A DNA stretch of 64,000 nucleotides from Mycolicibacterium sp. S2-37 (lineage in GTDB: Bacteria; Actinomycetota; Actinomycetes; Mycobacteriales; Mycobacteriaceae). Below, one piece after another: positions 1 through 10,702 of the stretch (position 1 is the stretch's first letter; each line of letters opens with the position of its first letter). The notes under the pieces are model-generated. The model was not told the DNA's origin, searched no databases, and saw nothing but the letters and a program-made list of their open reading frames with translations. The DNA lies in NCBI RefSeq assembly GCF_017352375.1, contig NZ_JAFEVR010000002.1:237878-301877 (forward strand), in the 5' to 3' direction. The translations under genes and the position numbers were made by a program.

Positions 1-338
1 TCGCCGGCGACACCGCCGAAGCGCTGCGGCTGGGCAGGCGCGTCGACTGGTCGATCGAAGACCGCAACCGCACGATCGCCGACGGGCTGCGCTCGCAGCC
101 GTCCGAGCTCACGTTCGCCCACCTGCAGCGGGTCCTCGACGAGGCCGTCACCGTCAGCGAGGACGAGATCCGTGGCGCCGTCAGAGACATCGCCGTGCAT
201 GGCCGGCTGGTCAGCGAACCCAGTGGCGCCGTGGCGCTGGCCGGCTACCGGCGGGTCGCTCCCGATGGCCGCACCGCGGTCGTGCTGTCCGGCGGCAACA
301 TCGAGACCGCGCTGCTGCGTGAGATCTTGACCGGCTGA
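1..338 (+). CDS. PLP-dependent threonine/serine dehydratase, C-terminal part
   Basis: Open from the window edge in frame 3, giving about 111 residues and a TGA at 336-338. The sequence matches the C-terminal half of fold-type II PLP enzymes that deaminate threonine or serine: a TIADGLRS segment, a late EPSGAVALA motif and a final VVLSGGN glycine loop, which in the family contacts the cofactor phosphate region. The N-terminal half with the cofactor lysine lies outside the window. No ACT regulatory domain follows, so it resembles the short catabolic or racemase-like type rather than biosynthetic IlvA. The exact substrate cannot be decided from the tail. Confidence 0.75.
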   Translation, partial: AGDTAEALRLGRRVDWSIEDRNRTIADGLRSQPSELTFAHLQRVLDEAVTVSEDEIRGAVRDIAVHGRLVSEPSGAVALAGYRRVAPDGRTAVVLSGGNIETALLREILTG

Positions 339-341
339 GAT

Positions 342-1808
342 TCAGTGCACGCCTGGCATCTGGCGACTGATCCACGGCGAGATCGCGTAGACGATCACGC
401 CCGCGGCGACGGCGACTGCGCCGAGGATTCCGAAGTAGGCGAACTCGCGGTCGGGCCGGTAGTAGCCGGCCAGTACGCCTGACAGCGATGTGCCGATACC
501 AAGGGAGAAGAAGTACAGCGCCATCATCTGGGCTCGAAACGCTTGCGGCGCAAGTTTTGTGGTGACCGACAGCCCGATCGGCGAAAGCATCAGCTCCGAC
601 ACCGCGAACAGGCCCATGATGGCCATCACGGCGAGGGCGGGAACGCTTCTGCCGGTACTGCCCGACATCGGGAGGAACAGCAGGAACGCGACACCCATGC
701 CGATGACGCCCAAGGCGAACTTGCGGGGCGTCGTCGGCGACCGGTCGCCGACTTTGGTCCAGAGCATCGCGAAAAACGGTGAGAGCACGATGATCCACAC
801 CGGTTCGATCGATCCGATCCAGTTCGACGGCGCGGTCCAGCCGAAGATCGACCAGTTCATCCGTTCGTCGGAGTAGACAGCCAGCACGGTGAAGATCTGC
901 TGGAACAACGACCAGAACACGACGTTGGCAACGAAGAGCGGGATGAACGCCGTGACCCTGGTGCGCTCGGTCGCATCCACCTTTGGGCTGCGCAGCATCA
1001 CCGCGAAGTACGCGACGGAGGCAACGGCGATGACACCGGTGGTGACCTCAGACAGGTTGGACAACCGCACCACCCCCGTCGCGAGGACGGCGGCGACCAC
1101 GACGATGCCCACGGCCGCGACCGCAATCGCCTTTCCCAACGCGCTCCGCGGCAACGGGTTGGCGATCTCGCGCCCGTGCGTGCCGAGGTTGCGACGGAAC
1201 ACGACGTACTGGATGAGGCCGAGCGCCATCCCGACCGCGGCAGCGCCGAACCCGTAGTGGAACCCGACGTTGGTCTGCAGCAGGCCGGTCGCCAGCGGGC
1301 CGATGAACGAGCCCAGGTTGATGCCGAGGTAGAACAGCGTGAACCCGCCGTCACTGCGCGGATCGGCCTTCGCGTACAACGTCCCGAGCAGCGACGACGC
1401 ATTCGCCTTCAGCGCGCCGGAGCCCAGCGCCACCAACACCAGGCCGGTCCCGACGCCCGCAAGGCCGGGCAGCACGGCCAGCGCGATGTGGCCGAGCATG
1501 ACGACGACGCCGCCGTAGAACACGGTGCGTTCCATCCCGAGCAGCCGGTCGGCGATCCAGCCGCCCAGGACGGTCGATAGATACACCAGTCCGCCGTAGG
1601 CCCCGACGATGCCGGTCGCCGTACTCTGCGGCAGGCCGAGGCCGCCGTCGGTTGCGGAGTAGTACAGGTAGTAGCCGAGGATCGTGAGCATCCCGTAGTA
1701 GGAGAACCGCTCCCACAGCTCGACGCCGAACAGGTTGGTCAGTCCGATCGGATGGCCGAACACGGTCCGGGAGGCAGGGGAGTCCGCCGTCTGGGATGCG
1801 TCTGACAT
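342..1808 (-). CDS. POT/PTR family proton-coupled oligopeptide transporter
   Basis: 488 residues, starting at ATG 1808 (MSDASQT...). An open frame continues upstream but overlaps the divergent gene and has no membrane character. The family signature ExxER is present (E30, E33, R34, followed by FSYYG), and hydrophobic segments suggest about 12-14 transmembrane helices, as expected for inner-membrane di/tripeptide:H+ symporters. The N-terminal fold and motif are clear; the exact peptide substrates are not. It is convergent with the dehydratase (3 bp between stops) and divergent from the membrane protein at 1842, with only 33 bp between start codons, so the promoters must overlap. Confidence 0.88.
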   Translation of the reverse strand: MSDASQTADSPASRTVFGHPIGLTNLFGVELWERFSYYGMLTILGYYLYYSATDGGLGLPQSTATGIVGAYGGLVYLSTVLGGWIADRLLGMERTVFYGGVVVMLGHIALAVLPGLAGVGTGLVLVALGSGALKANASSLLGTLYAKADPRSDGGFTLFYLGINLGSFIGPLATGLLQTNVGFHYGFGAAAVGMALGLIQYVVFRRNLGTHGREIANPLPRSALGKAIAVAAVGIVVVAAVLATGVVRLSNLSEVTTGVIAVASVAYFAVMLRSPKVDATERTRVTAFIPLFVANVVFWSLFQQIFTVLAVYSDERMNWSIFGWTAPSNWIGSIEPVWIIVLSPFFAMLWTKVGDRSPTTPRKFALGVIGMGVAFLLFLPMSGSTGRSVPALAVMAIMGLFAVSELMLSPIGLSVTTKLAPQAFRAQMMALYFFSLGIGTSLSGVLAGYYRPDREFAYFGILGAVAVAAGVIVYAISPWISRQMPGVH

Positions 1809-1841
1809 GGGCGTCACCCTGCCACGGTTACCCTTGCCGGG

Positions 1842-2477
1842 GTGAGTGCTTCGCCCACCCTGGGTCTGACATCGGCGCTGCGGATGCTGCTGCGCGTCGC
1901 CATCGTCGCCGCGGTGCTCGTGGCGGTGGTGATCGTCGAGGCGTCGTCGCGATCCGGCGTGTTGTGGCGACTGGTCACGTTCACCTATCAGGCCAATCTC
2001 CTCGCCGCCGCGTTCTATGCGGTGACACTGGTGTGGCGGCGGGCTGACGCGCAGGCGGTGCTGCGGGGCGCCGTCGTGGTCTACGTGGTCGTTGCCGGAC
2101 TGGTGTGGAACCTCTTCTTGACCGACTACAGCATGGGGTACACGCCGGCGAACTTCCTGCTGCACGTCGCGGTCCCGGTGCTCGCTGTGGGCGAATGGGC
2201 ACTGGCGGGCAAGAACCAGCCGGCGTTGCGCTGGTGGCACCCGTGGATGTGGCTGGCCTATCCGGCCGTGTACGCCGCGGTCGCGCTCGCGGTCCTCAAC
2301 CGGGCCGGACGGCGCGCGCCCTACTACTTCCTCGATCCGGACAGCGTCGGTGCCGCCACCGTGGCGGTGAACATCGCCCTGCTCGGAGGCATCTTCGTCG
2401 GGCTGGGCTATGCGCTGGTGGCGTTCGGCCGCACGGTGGCCGCGGCGTCTGGCCGCTCGCGTCCGGACCTGCGCTGA
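1842..2477 (+). CDS. Pr6Pr-type integral membrane protein
   Basis: 211 residues from GTG 1842. Six or seven hydrophobic segments cover nearly the whole chain. Residues around NLLAAAFYA, WNLFLTDYSMGYTPANFLLHVAVP and PAVYAAVALA fit the Pr6Pr/FAR-17a-like family of small polytopic membrane proteins seen in actinobacteria. Conserved polar residues (the H of LLHVAVP, and WWHPWMW) lie in the membrane, as in that family. No enzymatic role is established for bacterial members. It is transcribed away from the POT transporter; a functional link is only suggested by the shared 33-bp promoter region. Confidence 0.7.
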   Translation: MSASPTLGLTSALRMLLRVAIVAAVLVAVVIVEASSRSGVLWRLVTFTYQANLLAAAFYAVTLVWRRADAQAVLRGAVVVYVVVAGLVWNLFLTDYSMGYTPANFLLHVAVPVLAVGEWALAGKNQPALRWWHPWMWLAYPAVYAAVALAVLNRAGRRAPYYFLDPDSVGAATVAVNIALLGGIFVGLGYALVAFGRTVAAASGRSRPDLR

Positions 2478-2558
2478 AACGTTCTGACCCGGTGTGAACG
2501 ATGAACAGGCATGCGATTGCGTGAATTCCGTCCGGCGAACCCCGCCGCTCCGTCCACC

Positions 2559-2564
2559 TACACT
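2559..2564 (+). promoter_or_regulatory. -10 hexamer TACACT, leaderless promoter of the L,D-transpeptidase gene
   Basis: TACACT ends 6 nt before ATG 2571, so the expected transcription start coincides with the start codon. This supports 2571 over the in-frame ATG at 2511. Confidence 0.5.
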
Positions 2565-2570
2565 GGCGCC

Positions 2571-3335
2571 ATGCTGCGCACGGTAGGGCGGTCGGCCGCC
2601 GCGATAGTCGGCACATTCGCCGTGGCCTTCTCCGGCGCGATGGTCGGACCGGTGGCGACGGGGTCAGCAGCGGTGAGCACACCGCTCACCGTCGCCTCGG
2701 TGCTCCCTGCGGCGGGTCAGGTCGTCGGTATCGCGGCGCCGGTCACCGTGCGCTTCACCGGACCCGTCGCCGACCGCGCCGCCGCCGAACGCACCATCAC
2801 CTTCGATTCGCCCGCCACCCCCGACGGGGAGTTCAGCTGGCTGGGCGACGACACCGTCGAGTGGACCCCCAGTGGCTTCTGGCCGGCCCACTCCACGATC
2901 TCGGTGCGCGCGGGCGGTGCCGCGCCGTTGAGCTTCCAGACCGGTGCCGCGGTGGTCGGTGTCGCCGACATCGACGCCCACACGTTCACCGTCAGCATCG
3001 ATGACGAAGTGGTCCGCGAGATGCCCGCGTCGATGGGCAAGCCGGGATTCGCCACACCGATCGGCTCCTTCCGCGTGCTCGGCAAGGAGTCCGTCGTCGT
3101 CATGGACTCCCGCACCATCGGCATCCCCCTCGACGATCCCGAGGGGTACAAGCTGACCGTCTACGACGCGGTCCGCATCACCTGGGGAGGCGTCTACGTG
3201 CACGGCGCACCCTGGTCGACCGGGTCGCAGGGCTACGCCAACGTCAGCCACGGATGCATCAACCTCAGCCCGGACAACGCCGACTGGTACTACAACACCG
3301 TGCGGTTGGGGGACCCGGTCATCGTGCAGGCGTGA
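2571..3335 (+). CDS. L,D-transpeptidase (YkuD) with Ig-like domain
   Basis: 254 residues. An N-terminal signal segment (about 1-34, ending ATGSAAVS) is followed by a bacterial Ig-like region (about 40-125) and a YkuD catalytic domain (about 130-254). The active-site signature SHGCIN places the nucleophile at C229, with H211 and H227 in the usual positions. Such enzymes make 3-3 cross-links in mycobacterial peptidoglycan outside the membrane. The short chain with one Ig domain is nearest in plan to LdtMt3-type enzymes rather than the two-Ig LdtMt2. The last 17 bp overlap the end of the convergent hydroxylase gene. Confidence 0.9.
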   Translation: MLRTVGRSAAAIVGTFAVAFSGAMVGPVATGSAAVSTPLTVASVLPAAGQVVGIAAPVTVRFTGPVADRAAAERTITFDSPATPDGEFSWLGDDTVEWTPSGFWPAHSTISVRAGGAAPLSFQTGAAVVGVADIDAHTFTVSIDDEVVREMPASMGKPGFATPIGSFRVLGKESVVVMDSRTIGIPLDDPEGYKLTVYDAVRITWGGVYVHGAPWSTGSQGYANVSHGCINLSPDNADWYYNTVRLGDPVIVQA

Positions 3336-4002
3336 CCGTCGCGGGCTTGCCGTGCAGGTTCCTGGCGGTCGGTGAGGTGGCGACCGAGCCGGCGTCGGGA
3401 CAGGTGCCCAGTACGCGGTCGGCGGTGCCTGCGCTGGTCACCGTGAACCAGTAGTGCTCGTTCTTGAAGTGGTGCTGTCGGTGGTTGCGCCACACCGCCC
3501 GGTACACCGCTGACTTCGGTTTGTAGTCACTGTGGATCAGGTAGTGGCACCACTCGTAGGCCAGCCCCAACACCGACAGCACTACCAGGAACGTCAGCCC
3601 GAGGGCCGGCCGCGGGAACGCCAGCAGGGCGATCGCGACCGCTGCGGGCAGCACCCACAGCAGCGCCTGCCACGGGATGAAGACCAGCGGAACGTCCCTC
3701 GGGTCCACGTGGTGTTCGCGATGTTTGCGAGCCAGCAGGGGATCGAGCCGCAGCGGGCCGATCCGGCGCGGCCGCCAGTGCAGGATGCATACGTGCACGA
3801 GCCATTCGAAGAACGGGAACCCGGCCAGCATCGCCAGCGGCACCAGCGCGTCGGTGAGCTGCCAGTCGCCCACACCGATGCGCGCGGCTGCGGCGACGAC
3901 CAGGGTGGTGCCGATCATCCACGGGCTCGGGTGGCGCCGGAACTCGCGAGCGGCGTCGGCGAGCGTAAAGGTCGTGCGGGTGGTTCGGGTCGTGGGGCTC
4001 AT
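3319..4002 (-). CDS. Fatty acid hydroxylase / sterol desaturase superfamily membrane protein
   Basis: 227 residues with about four hydrophobic segments and the histidine clusters of the di-iron membrane hydroxylase superfamily: HVCILH, HREHH, HYLIH and HRQHH. These enzymes use O2 to hydroxylate or desaturate acyl or sterol substrates in the membrane. The start codon overlaps the stop of the GntR-type regulator gene by 4 bp (ATGA), so the two are translationally coupled and the regulator probably controls it. The substrate is unknown; carotenoid hydroxylases share this motif set and are an alternative. Confidence 0.82.
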   Translation of the reverse strand: MSPTTRTTRTTFTLADAAREFRRHPSPWMIGTTLVVAAAARIGVGDWQLTDALVPLAMLAGFPFFEWLVHVCILHWRPRRIGPLRLDPLLARKHREHHVDPRDVPLVFIPWQALLWVLPAAVAIALLAFPRPALGLTFLVVLSVLGLAYEWCHYLIHSDYKPKSAVYRAVWRNHRQHHFKNEHYWFTVTSAGTADRVLGTCPDAGSVATSPTARNLHGKPATVTPAR

Positions 4003-4718
4003 CGCTCCTCCAGGGTCTGCAGCGCCGTGAGCAGCGCTGTGGTGGCGGGCTCGAGCAGTCGGTTTGCGGCGTCCCGGGCGGCCGCGGGATCGCCCGCCGC
4101 TATCGCGTCGACGATCGCGCGGTAGGCGTCCGGACGACCCACCTCTTCAGCCATCATCGTGGCGAGGGCGGGAAGCGCCGGTTCGTAGGTCCCGCGCAGC
4201 GTGTTGTACATCAGGCGGAACGCGATCGAATCGGCGCCGTCGACGACGTGATCCCAGAAGTCGAGGGCATACCGTTGAGCGGCAATGGGATCGGCCTCGG
4301 CCGCCAGTTTCTTCACTACGGCACTGAGCAGGTCCGGCAGGTCCGGCGGGCGTCGCGACGCGGCGAGTTCGGCGACTTTCGGTCCGTTGTGCAACCTCGT
4401 CTCGAGGATGCTGCGGATCACGGCGAGGTCCGGTTCTCCGTCGTGCATCAACAGCCGGGGCAGCAGGTCGAGCCCCGCGGTACGGCGGTAGTCACGCACC
4501 GTGGTGGTGTCGCCCTGCCGGATGTCGATCAGGCCCGCAGCTGAAAGTCGCTTCAGCGCTTCGCGAATCGCGGGCCGTGACACGCCGAGAACTTCGGCGA
4601 GCCGGCGCTCGCTGGGCAGGGCCTCGCCGGGTTGCATGTCGCCGCGCAGTACCTCGGAGATGATCTGGTCGAACACGTCCTCGGGGACCGAGCGTCGGTT
4701 CACCGGTTGCAGCGCCAT
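3999..4718 (-). CDS. GntR family (FadR/FCD type) transcriptional regulator
   Basis: 239 residues from ATG 4718 ([10 protein letters not shown]). The N-terminal winged helix (about 6-75) has the typical GntR pattern [24 protein letters not shown], in two parts [13 protein letters not shown] and [11 protein letters not shown]. The C-terminal all-helical FCD ligand domain spans about 85-235. FadR-subfamily members bind acyl-CoAs or small carboxylates. A perfect palindrome of FadR type lies 36 bp upstream (4754-4768), which suggests autoregulation. The gene runs directly into the lipid hydroxylase by a 4-bp overlap, so the pair looks like a sensor plus lipid-modifying enzyme. A longer TTG start at 4754 is possible but would lie inside the operator. 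Confidence 0.88.
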   Translation of the reverse strand: MALQPVNRRSVPEDVFDQIISEVLRGDMQPGEALPSERRLAEVLGVSRPAIREALKRLSAAGLIDIRQGDTTTVRDYRRTAGLDLLPRLLMHDGEPDLAVIRSILETRLHNGPKVAELAASRRPPDLPDLLSAVVKKLAAEADPIAAQRYALDFWDHVVDGADSIAFRLMYNTLRGTYEPALPALATMMAEEVGRPDAYRAIVDAIAAGDPAAARDAANRLLEPATTALLTALQTLEER

Positions 4719-4753
4719 GGCTTCACCATGGCACCGCATCGGCCCAAAGGTCA

Positions 4754-4768
4754 AGTGGTCAGACCACT
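4754..4768. promoter_or_regulatory. FadR/GntR-type operator palindrome
   Basis: AGTGGTC-A-GACCACT is a perfect 7+1+7 inverted repeat. The TGGTC...GACCA core is the form bound by FadR-subfamily GntR proteins. It sits 36 bp before the regulator start and overlaps the stop codon of the upstream lipoprotein gene. Confidence 0.65.
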
Positions 4769-5189
4769 AGCAGCTGGTTTCAATCCGGTAGGTGGCGTTC
4801 GCCTCACCGGTGGGATTGTCGGCAAACGAGCCCTCCGCCGTCCCGGTGATGGTGATCTTGGCGCCGTCGACGGTGGCCTTGCCGTCGCCGACGGTGCCCT
4901 GCCAGTACGACCCGGTGAAGCCCTCGAGGTCGCGGATCTGCACCGAGTGCGCGGCGACGGAGTCCCCGGTCTGGATGGCGGCGGAGAAGCCCGGCTTCGC
5001 CTCGTCGAAGGTGGAGATCATCCACGTCCACCCGGCCTGGCTGCACTCGACGGGGTACTTGGTGCCGTTACCCGCACCGTTGACCGTCACCTCTGCGGTT
5101 CTGTTGCCCAGTGCGGGCTGCGGGCTGCTGCACGCGGCCAGCACGCCGACCGCTGAGACGGCGAGTGCCGCGATGATTCGGTTGTCCAC
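4767..5189 (-). CDS. LpqH (19-kDa antigen) family lipoprotein
   Basis: 140 residues from GTG 5189. The leader VDNRIIAALAVSAVGVLAAC has a clear lipobox with lipidated C20. The mature part is rich in Gly/Thr/Ser and has the LpqH-type pattern of a conserved Cys pair (VECSQ and the C-terminal ETSC), repeated V-N-G-A-G, and a DLEGFTGSYWQG segment. It would be anchored on the outer face of the membrane. The in-frame extension to 5249 lacks signal character. The stop codon lies in the operator of the following GntR gene, so read-through into that operon would be sensitive to the bound repressor. Confidence 0.85.
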   Translation of the reverse strand: MDNRIIAALAVSAVGVLAACSSPQPALGNRTAEVTVNGAGNGTKYPVECSQAGWTWMISTFDEAKPGFSAAIQTGDSVAAHSVQIRDLEGFTGSYWQGTVGDGKATVDGAKITITGTAEGSFADNPTGEANATYRIETSC

Positions 5190-5212
5190 GAGGCCACCCC
5201 TGTTCCGTTCGA

Positions 5213-6043
5213 TCACTTCGGCGATCTTGCATGCGTTGCCGCCAAGCAAACCAGAGCGGCGGCCGTGGCATCGTCGGCCGGCAGAAATGTTTCCACACTG
5301 AGTTCGGCGGCGGTCGGATCAAGCGCCGTACCGAAGGTCGTCACGGTGTTCAGGAAACTGAGCGGATCGCCTTCGGCAGTCGAGGTCTCGAGTCGGACGG
5401 CCACCGCGGCGGGGTCGGACGGCGCCGCAGGCGGCCCGGGGTAGGACTCCAGTTCGCTCAGCAGATCATGCAACGCGGGGGAGCCGCCGGCCTCCACCTC
5501 TCGGCGCAGCCGGCTCAGCAGGTGGTGCCGCCACTCGCCGAGATTCCTGATCCGGGGCGCCAGACCCTTCGGATGCAGGGCGATGCGCAGGGCGTTCGGC
5601 CGCTCCAGTAGCTCGGGCGACACTCCGTCGAGGAGGACGCCTGCGGCATCGTTGGTCGCGACGACGTCCCATTGCCGGTCGACCGCGACGCAGGGGAAGG
5701 GTTCGTGGGCGTCGAGCACCCGTCCGAGCCCGGCGCGCACCGCCGTCAGGTCCGGATGATCCAGAGCGCGTTCGGGATGCACCGGAGCCAGGCCGGCGGC
5801 GATCAGCAGACTGTTGCGTTCCCGCGGCGGGACGCCGAGGGTGTCGGCCAGCCTCAGCACCATCGACCGGCTCGGCGTCGACCGACCGGTCTCGACGAAG
5901 CTGATGTGGCGCGCGGACACGTCGGCGGCGAGGGCGAGATCAAGCTGGCTGAGCCGGCGCCGTACGCGCCAGGCGCGCAGCGCACGGCCGAACGGCGCGG
6001 TCCCGGTATCGGTATCGGTATCGGACGACGGTGCGGCGCTCAC
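5213..6043 (-). CDS. XRE-family regulator with MmyB-like ligand domain
   Basis: 276 residues from GTG 6043. An N-terminal XRE helix-turn-helix (about 15-75: LRAWRVRRRLSQLDLALAA, then VSARHISFVETGRSTPS) is followed by an MmyB-like domain of about 180 residues (FPCVAVDRQWDVVATNDAAG, LRIALHPKGLAPRI, VETFLPADDATA). In this family the C-terminal domain is thought to bind a small, often fatty-acid-like ligand. An ATG at 6079 would also be in frame, but it falls inside a palindrome that looks like the operator, so the GTG is preferred. It is divergent from the small membrane protein at 6151, a likely target. Confidence 0.82.
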   Translation of the reverse strand: MSAAPSSDTDTDTGTAPFGRALRAWRVRRRLSQLDLALAADVSARHISFVETGRSTPSRSMVLRLADTLGVPPRERNSLLIAAGLAPVHPERALDHPDLTAVRAGLGRVLDAHEPFPCVAVDRQWDVVATNDAAGVLLDGVSPELLERPNALRIALHPKGLAPRIRNLGEWRHHLLSRLRREVEAGGSPALHDLLSELESYPGPPAAPSDPAAVAVRLETSTAEGDPLSFLNTVTTFGTALDPTAAELSVETFLPADDATAAALVCLAATHARSPK

Positions 6044-6077
6044 CGGATCAGTGTGAACGCAGTAGGGTCGCGGAACC

Positions 6078-6094
6078 ATTACTTCGCAGGTAAT
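6078..6094. promoter_or_regulatory. Imperfect palindrome between XRE regulator and small membrane protein
   Basis: ATTACTTCGCAGGTAAT has symmetric ATTAC/GTAAT ends in an otherwise GC-rich gap of 107 bp between divergent starts. A further ATTAC lies at about 6103. A candidate operator of the XRE regulator, by position only. Confidence 0.4.
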
Positions 6095-6150
6095 TGCCGT
6101 CATTACCGCTGTAGGTGACGGTGGAGATGTCGCCGACGAAGGAGCGCACC

Positions 6151-6501
6151 ATGGAAATGAGTACGGACAGGCCCCCGGTCCCGCGCTGGCTGCGGTTCGT
6201 GATGGCCTCCGACCGCACCGGCTCGGCCTGGTACGTGGGCGCCGGGTTCTTCTTCGCACCGGTACTCGCGGTGGCGTCGCCGTGGCCCATGGTCACCGCG
6301 GTGCTGTGGGTGGTGATTGCGCTGGCCGGGCTGTGGTTGGGTCTGCTGGGCATCGCGATGGCGACCGGTCTGGCAATCGTGTTGCGGTCCGGCGCCGAGA
6401 TTCCGGAGGACTATTGGCGGTCGATCATCGACTATCCAGCGACTCCCGTTGCGCCGCAGTGTGTTTCGAGGCGCCCGTGTAGTCGACCTGCCAGTGTTTG
6501 A
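6151..6501 (+). CDS. Small membrane protein of unknown function
   Basis: 116 residues from ATG 6151, preceded by AAGGAG at good spacing; the ATG at 6115 has no such site. Two hydrophobic helices (about 27-50 and 53-85: GAGFFFAPVLAVASPWPM and VLWVVIALAGLWLGLLG) follow a basic N-terminal stretch. No enzyme motif is visible. The 3' end overlaps the convergent P450 gene by 77 bp, an unusually long antisense overlap, so the true C-terminus (DYWRSIIDYP onward) may have been extended by loss of an earlier stop. Confidence 0.6.
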   Translation: MEMSTDRPPVPRWLRFVMASDRTGSAWYVGAGFFFAPVLAVASPWPMVTAVLWVVIALAGLWLGLLGIAMATGLAIVLRSGAEIPEDYWRSIIDYPATPVAPQCVSRRPCSRPASV

Positions 6502-7714
6502 TTCCATTGAGCCACCCGGAGCGCAGTCGCTCCGGCTTGCCCAGGGGAGCGATGTCGGGCATCTCGTCGGCGATGGCGTTGAAGATCAGGTCGATCGTCA
6601 TGCGCGCCAGATTGGCGCCGATGCAGTAGTGCGCGCCGGACCCGCCGAAACCCACGTGCGGGTTCGGGTCGCGCAGGATGTCGAAGCGGTACGGATCGGT
6701 GAACACGTCTTCGTCGAAGTTGGCCGAGCGGTAGAACATCACCACCCGCTGGCCCTTCTTGATCTGCACCCCGGACAGTTCGGTGTCCTCGAGCGCGGTG
6801 CGCTGGAACGAGGTGACAGGCGTGGCCCAGCGGACGATCTCGTCGGCGGCGGTCGCGGGCCGTTCCCGCTTGAACAGCTCCCACTGTTCGGGGAATTCGG
6901 TGAATGCCATCATCCCCTGGGTGATGGAGTTGCGGGTCGTCTCATTGCCCGCCACAGCGAGCAGGATGACGAAGAAACCGAATTCGTCGTCGGAGAGCTT
7001 GTGTCCTTCGACGTCGGCCTGCACGAGTCTGGTGACCAGGTCGTCGCCGGGGTTGGCGGTCCGTTCGGCGGCCATCTGCATGCCGTACATGATCAACTCG
7101 ACCGACGCGCCCATCGCGTCGTTACGGGCGTACTCGGGATCCTGGTCGCCCACCATCTGATTCGACCAGTCGAACAGCTTCATCCGATCTTCCTGCGGCA
7201 CGCCCATCAGCCCGGCGATGGCCTGCAGGGGCAGCTCGGCCGCCACCTGCTCGACGAAGTCACCTGAGCCGAAGGCGGCCGCCGTTTCCACGATGTGGCG
7301 GGCCCGCTCACGAAGTTCGGCGCGCAGCGACTCGACGGCGCGCGGGGTGAAGGCGCGCGAGACGATCTTTCGCAGGTGGGTGTGGTGCGGCGCATCCTGG
7401 TTGAGCAGTACGGCCTTGCCGCCTTCGATCGACGCCGGATCGGCTCCGTCGCGGTAGCGCGGCAACGCCGTTTTCGCGTTACTGGAGAAGACGTCGCTGC
7501 GGCGGGAGATCTCCTTGACGTCCTTGTGCTTGGTCACCACCCAGTAGCCGTCGTCGCCGAACGCCTCGTTCCCCGATGTCTGAGCGTTCCACCAGATCGG
7601 CGCCACCCTGCGCATTTCGGCGAGCTCGTCGACCGGTAACCGTTCGGCGTAGATGTCAGGATCGGTGAAGTCGAAGCCCGGCGGAAGGGCCGGGCGGCGT
7701 ACGCCGCTGCTCAT
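6425..7714 (-). CDS. Cytochrome P450, CYP125 family (steroid C26/27 monooxygenase-like)
   Basis: 429 residues. All P450 landmarks are present: I-helix AGNETT (255-260), ExxR (E292, R295) and the heme loop FGGSGAHYCIG with cysteine ligand C364. The start LPPGFDFTDPDIYAERLPV and the end SGWLNGIKHWQVDYTG match Rv3545c/CYP125A1, which oxidises the terminal side-chain carbon of cholesterol. The assignment to CYP125 is strong; the actual sterol is inferred. Start: GAGGAG abuts ATG 7726, so that codon cannot use it; ATG 7714 (or GTG 7720) is better placed. It stands alone, with no KstR-like box upstream, so it may be a paralogue outside the main sterol regulon. Confidence 0.92.
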   Translation of the reverse strand: MSSGVRRPALPPGFDFTDPDIYAERLPVDELAEMRRVAPIWWNAQTSGNEAFGDDGYWVVTKHKDVKEISRRSDVFSSNAKTALPRYRDGADPASIEGGKAVLLNQDAPHHTHLRKIVSRAFTPRAVESLRAELRERARHIVETAAAFGSGDFVEQVAAELPLQAIAGLMGVPQEDRMKLFDWSNQMVGDQDPEYARNDAMGASVELIMYGMQMAAERTANPGDDLVTRLVQADVEGHKLSDDEFGFFVILLAVAGNETTRNSITQGMMAFTEFPEQWELFKRERPATAADEIVRWATPVTSFQRTALEDTELSGVQIKKGQRVVMFYRSANFDEDVFTDPYRFDILRDPNPHVGFGGSGAHYCIGANLARMTIDLIFNAIADEMPDIAPLGKPERLRSGWLNGIKHWQVDYTGASKHTAAQRESLDSR

Positions 7715-7911
7715 GACCACGGGCATCTCCTCGGGCGATGGTTGCTCGTGCCGGATAGCACCTGCCTACACCACCGGCGCGTTGCGCGGGGCGGGGTTCG
7801 GGGAAAACGAGCCAACCCGGGGGTGGAACTCCGGCCACTCCTGTAACAAAATGGACCGCGTTGAAGAACAACCCCGTAGTCAGGGCGGCTGAGATGAAAG
7901 GGAGACCTGCG

Positions 7912-8436
7912 GTGGCGAAGAATCTTCGACGGGTGTTGTCGTCAGCGGCCGCGTACGCGGTGATCAGTGTCGGGCTCGGTGTCGCCGCCGCGCTGTCGGC
8001 GCCCACCGCATCCGCCGACCCGGTGGCCACGCCCGATGTGCCCGTACCGGCACCGGCACCCGCGCCTGTGACGCTTCCCGGTCCCGTGCCCACCCCGCCG
8101 GCGCCCGGTGACGCCTCAGCACTCGCCGCACCGGCCCCGGCCGGTCCCGCTGAGATGCCTCACCTGTTCAGCCCCGAGAACCCCCCGCCCGGAACGTCGA
8201 CCACACCGGTGGCGCCGTCGGGCAGCCGCGGCCTGTCCTACATCCGCGATCTGTGGCATGCGGTGCAAACCCAGGAGGTCAGTGGCGGCGACGCGATCTT
8301 CCTGCTCACCCAGCGCCCGCTCGACCCGAACGCGACGCCGCCTCCCGGGATGCCGGCCGGGCCGCAGCCGCCCGCGCCCGCCGCACCGGTGTTGCCCGCC
8401 GCACCGGTGTTGCCGGCCGCGGCGCCGCTGCCGTAG
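7912..8436 (+). CDS. Secreted proline/alanine-rich protein
   Basis: 174 residues from GTG 7912, chosen because AAGGGAGA lies 8 nt upstream. The N-terminus (VAKNLRRVLSSAAAYAV..., ending TASADP) is a signal peptide with an Ala-x-Ala cleavage site at about residue 36. The mature chain is dominated by APAPAPV-type Pro/Ala runs at both ends around a short conserved-looking core (about 105-140: RGLSYIRDLWHAVQTQEVSGGDAIFLLTQRPL, split here into SYIRDLWHAVQTQ and GGDAIFLLTQRPL). A six-residue APVLPA repeat occurs near the end. No catalytic motif is seen. It is probably a periplasmic or cell-wall-associated protein of unknown role. Confidence 0.65.
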   Translation: MAKNLRRVLSSAAAYAVISVGLGVAAALSAPTASADPVATPDVPVPAPAPAPVTLPGPVPTPPAPGDASALAAPAPAGPAEMPHLFSPENPPPGTSTTPVAPSGSRGLSYIRDLWHAVQTQEVSGGDAIFLLTQRPLDPNATPPPGMPAGPQPPAPAAPVLPAAPVLPAAAPLP

Positions 8437-8443
8437 CCGGTCG

Positions 8444-10698
<2,255 letters not shown>

Positions 10699-10702
<4 letters not shown>

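Noticed and set aside
3319..3335. Functional antisense overlap between convergent genes (also 23112-23128)
   Set aside because: Both overlaps are exactly 17 bp, but short 3' overlaps are common in compact genomes; no sign of regulation.
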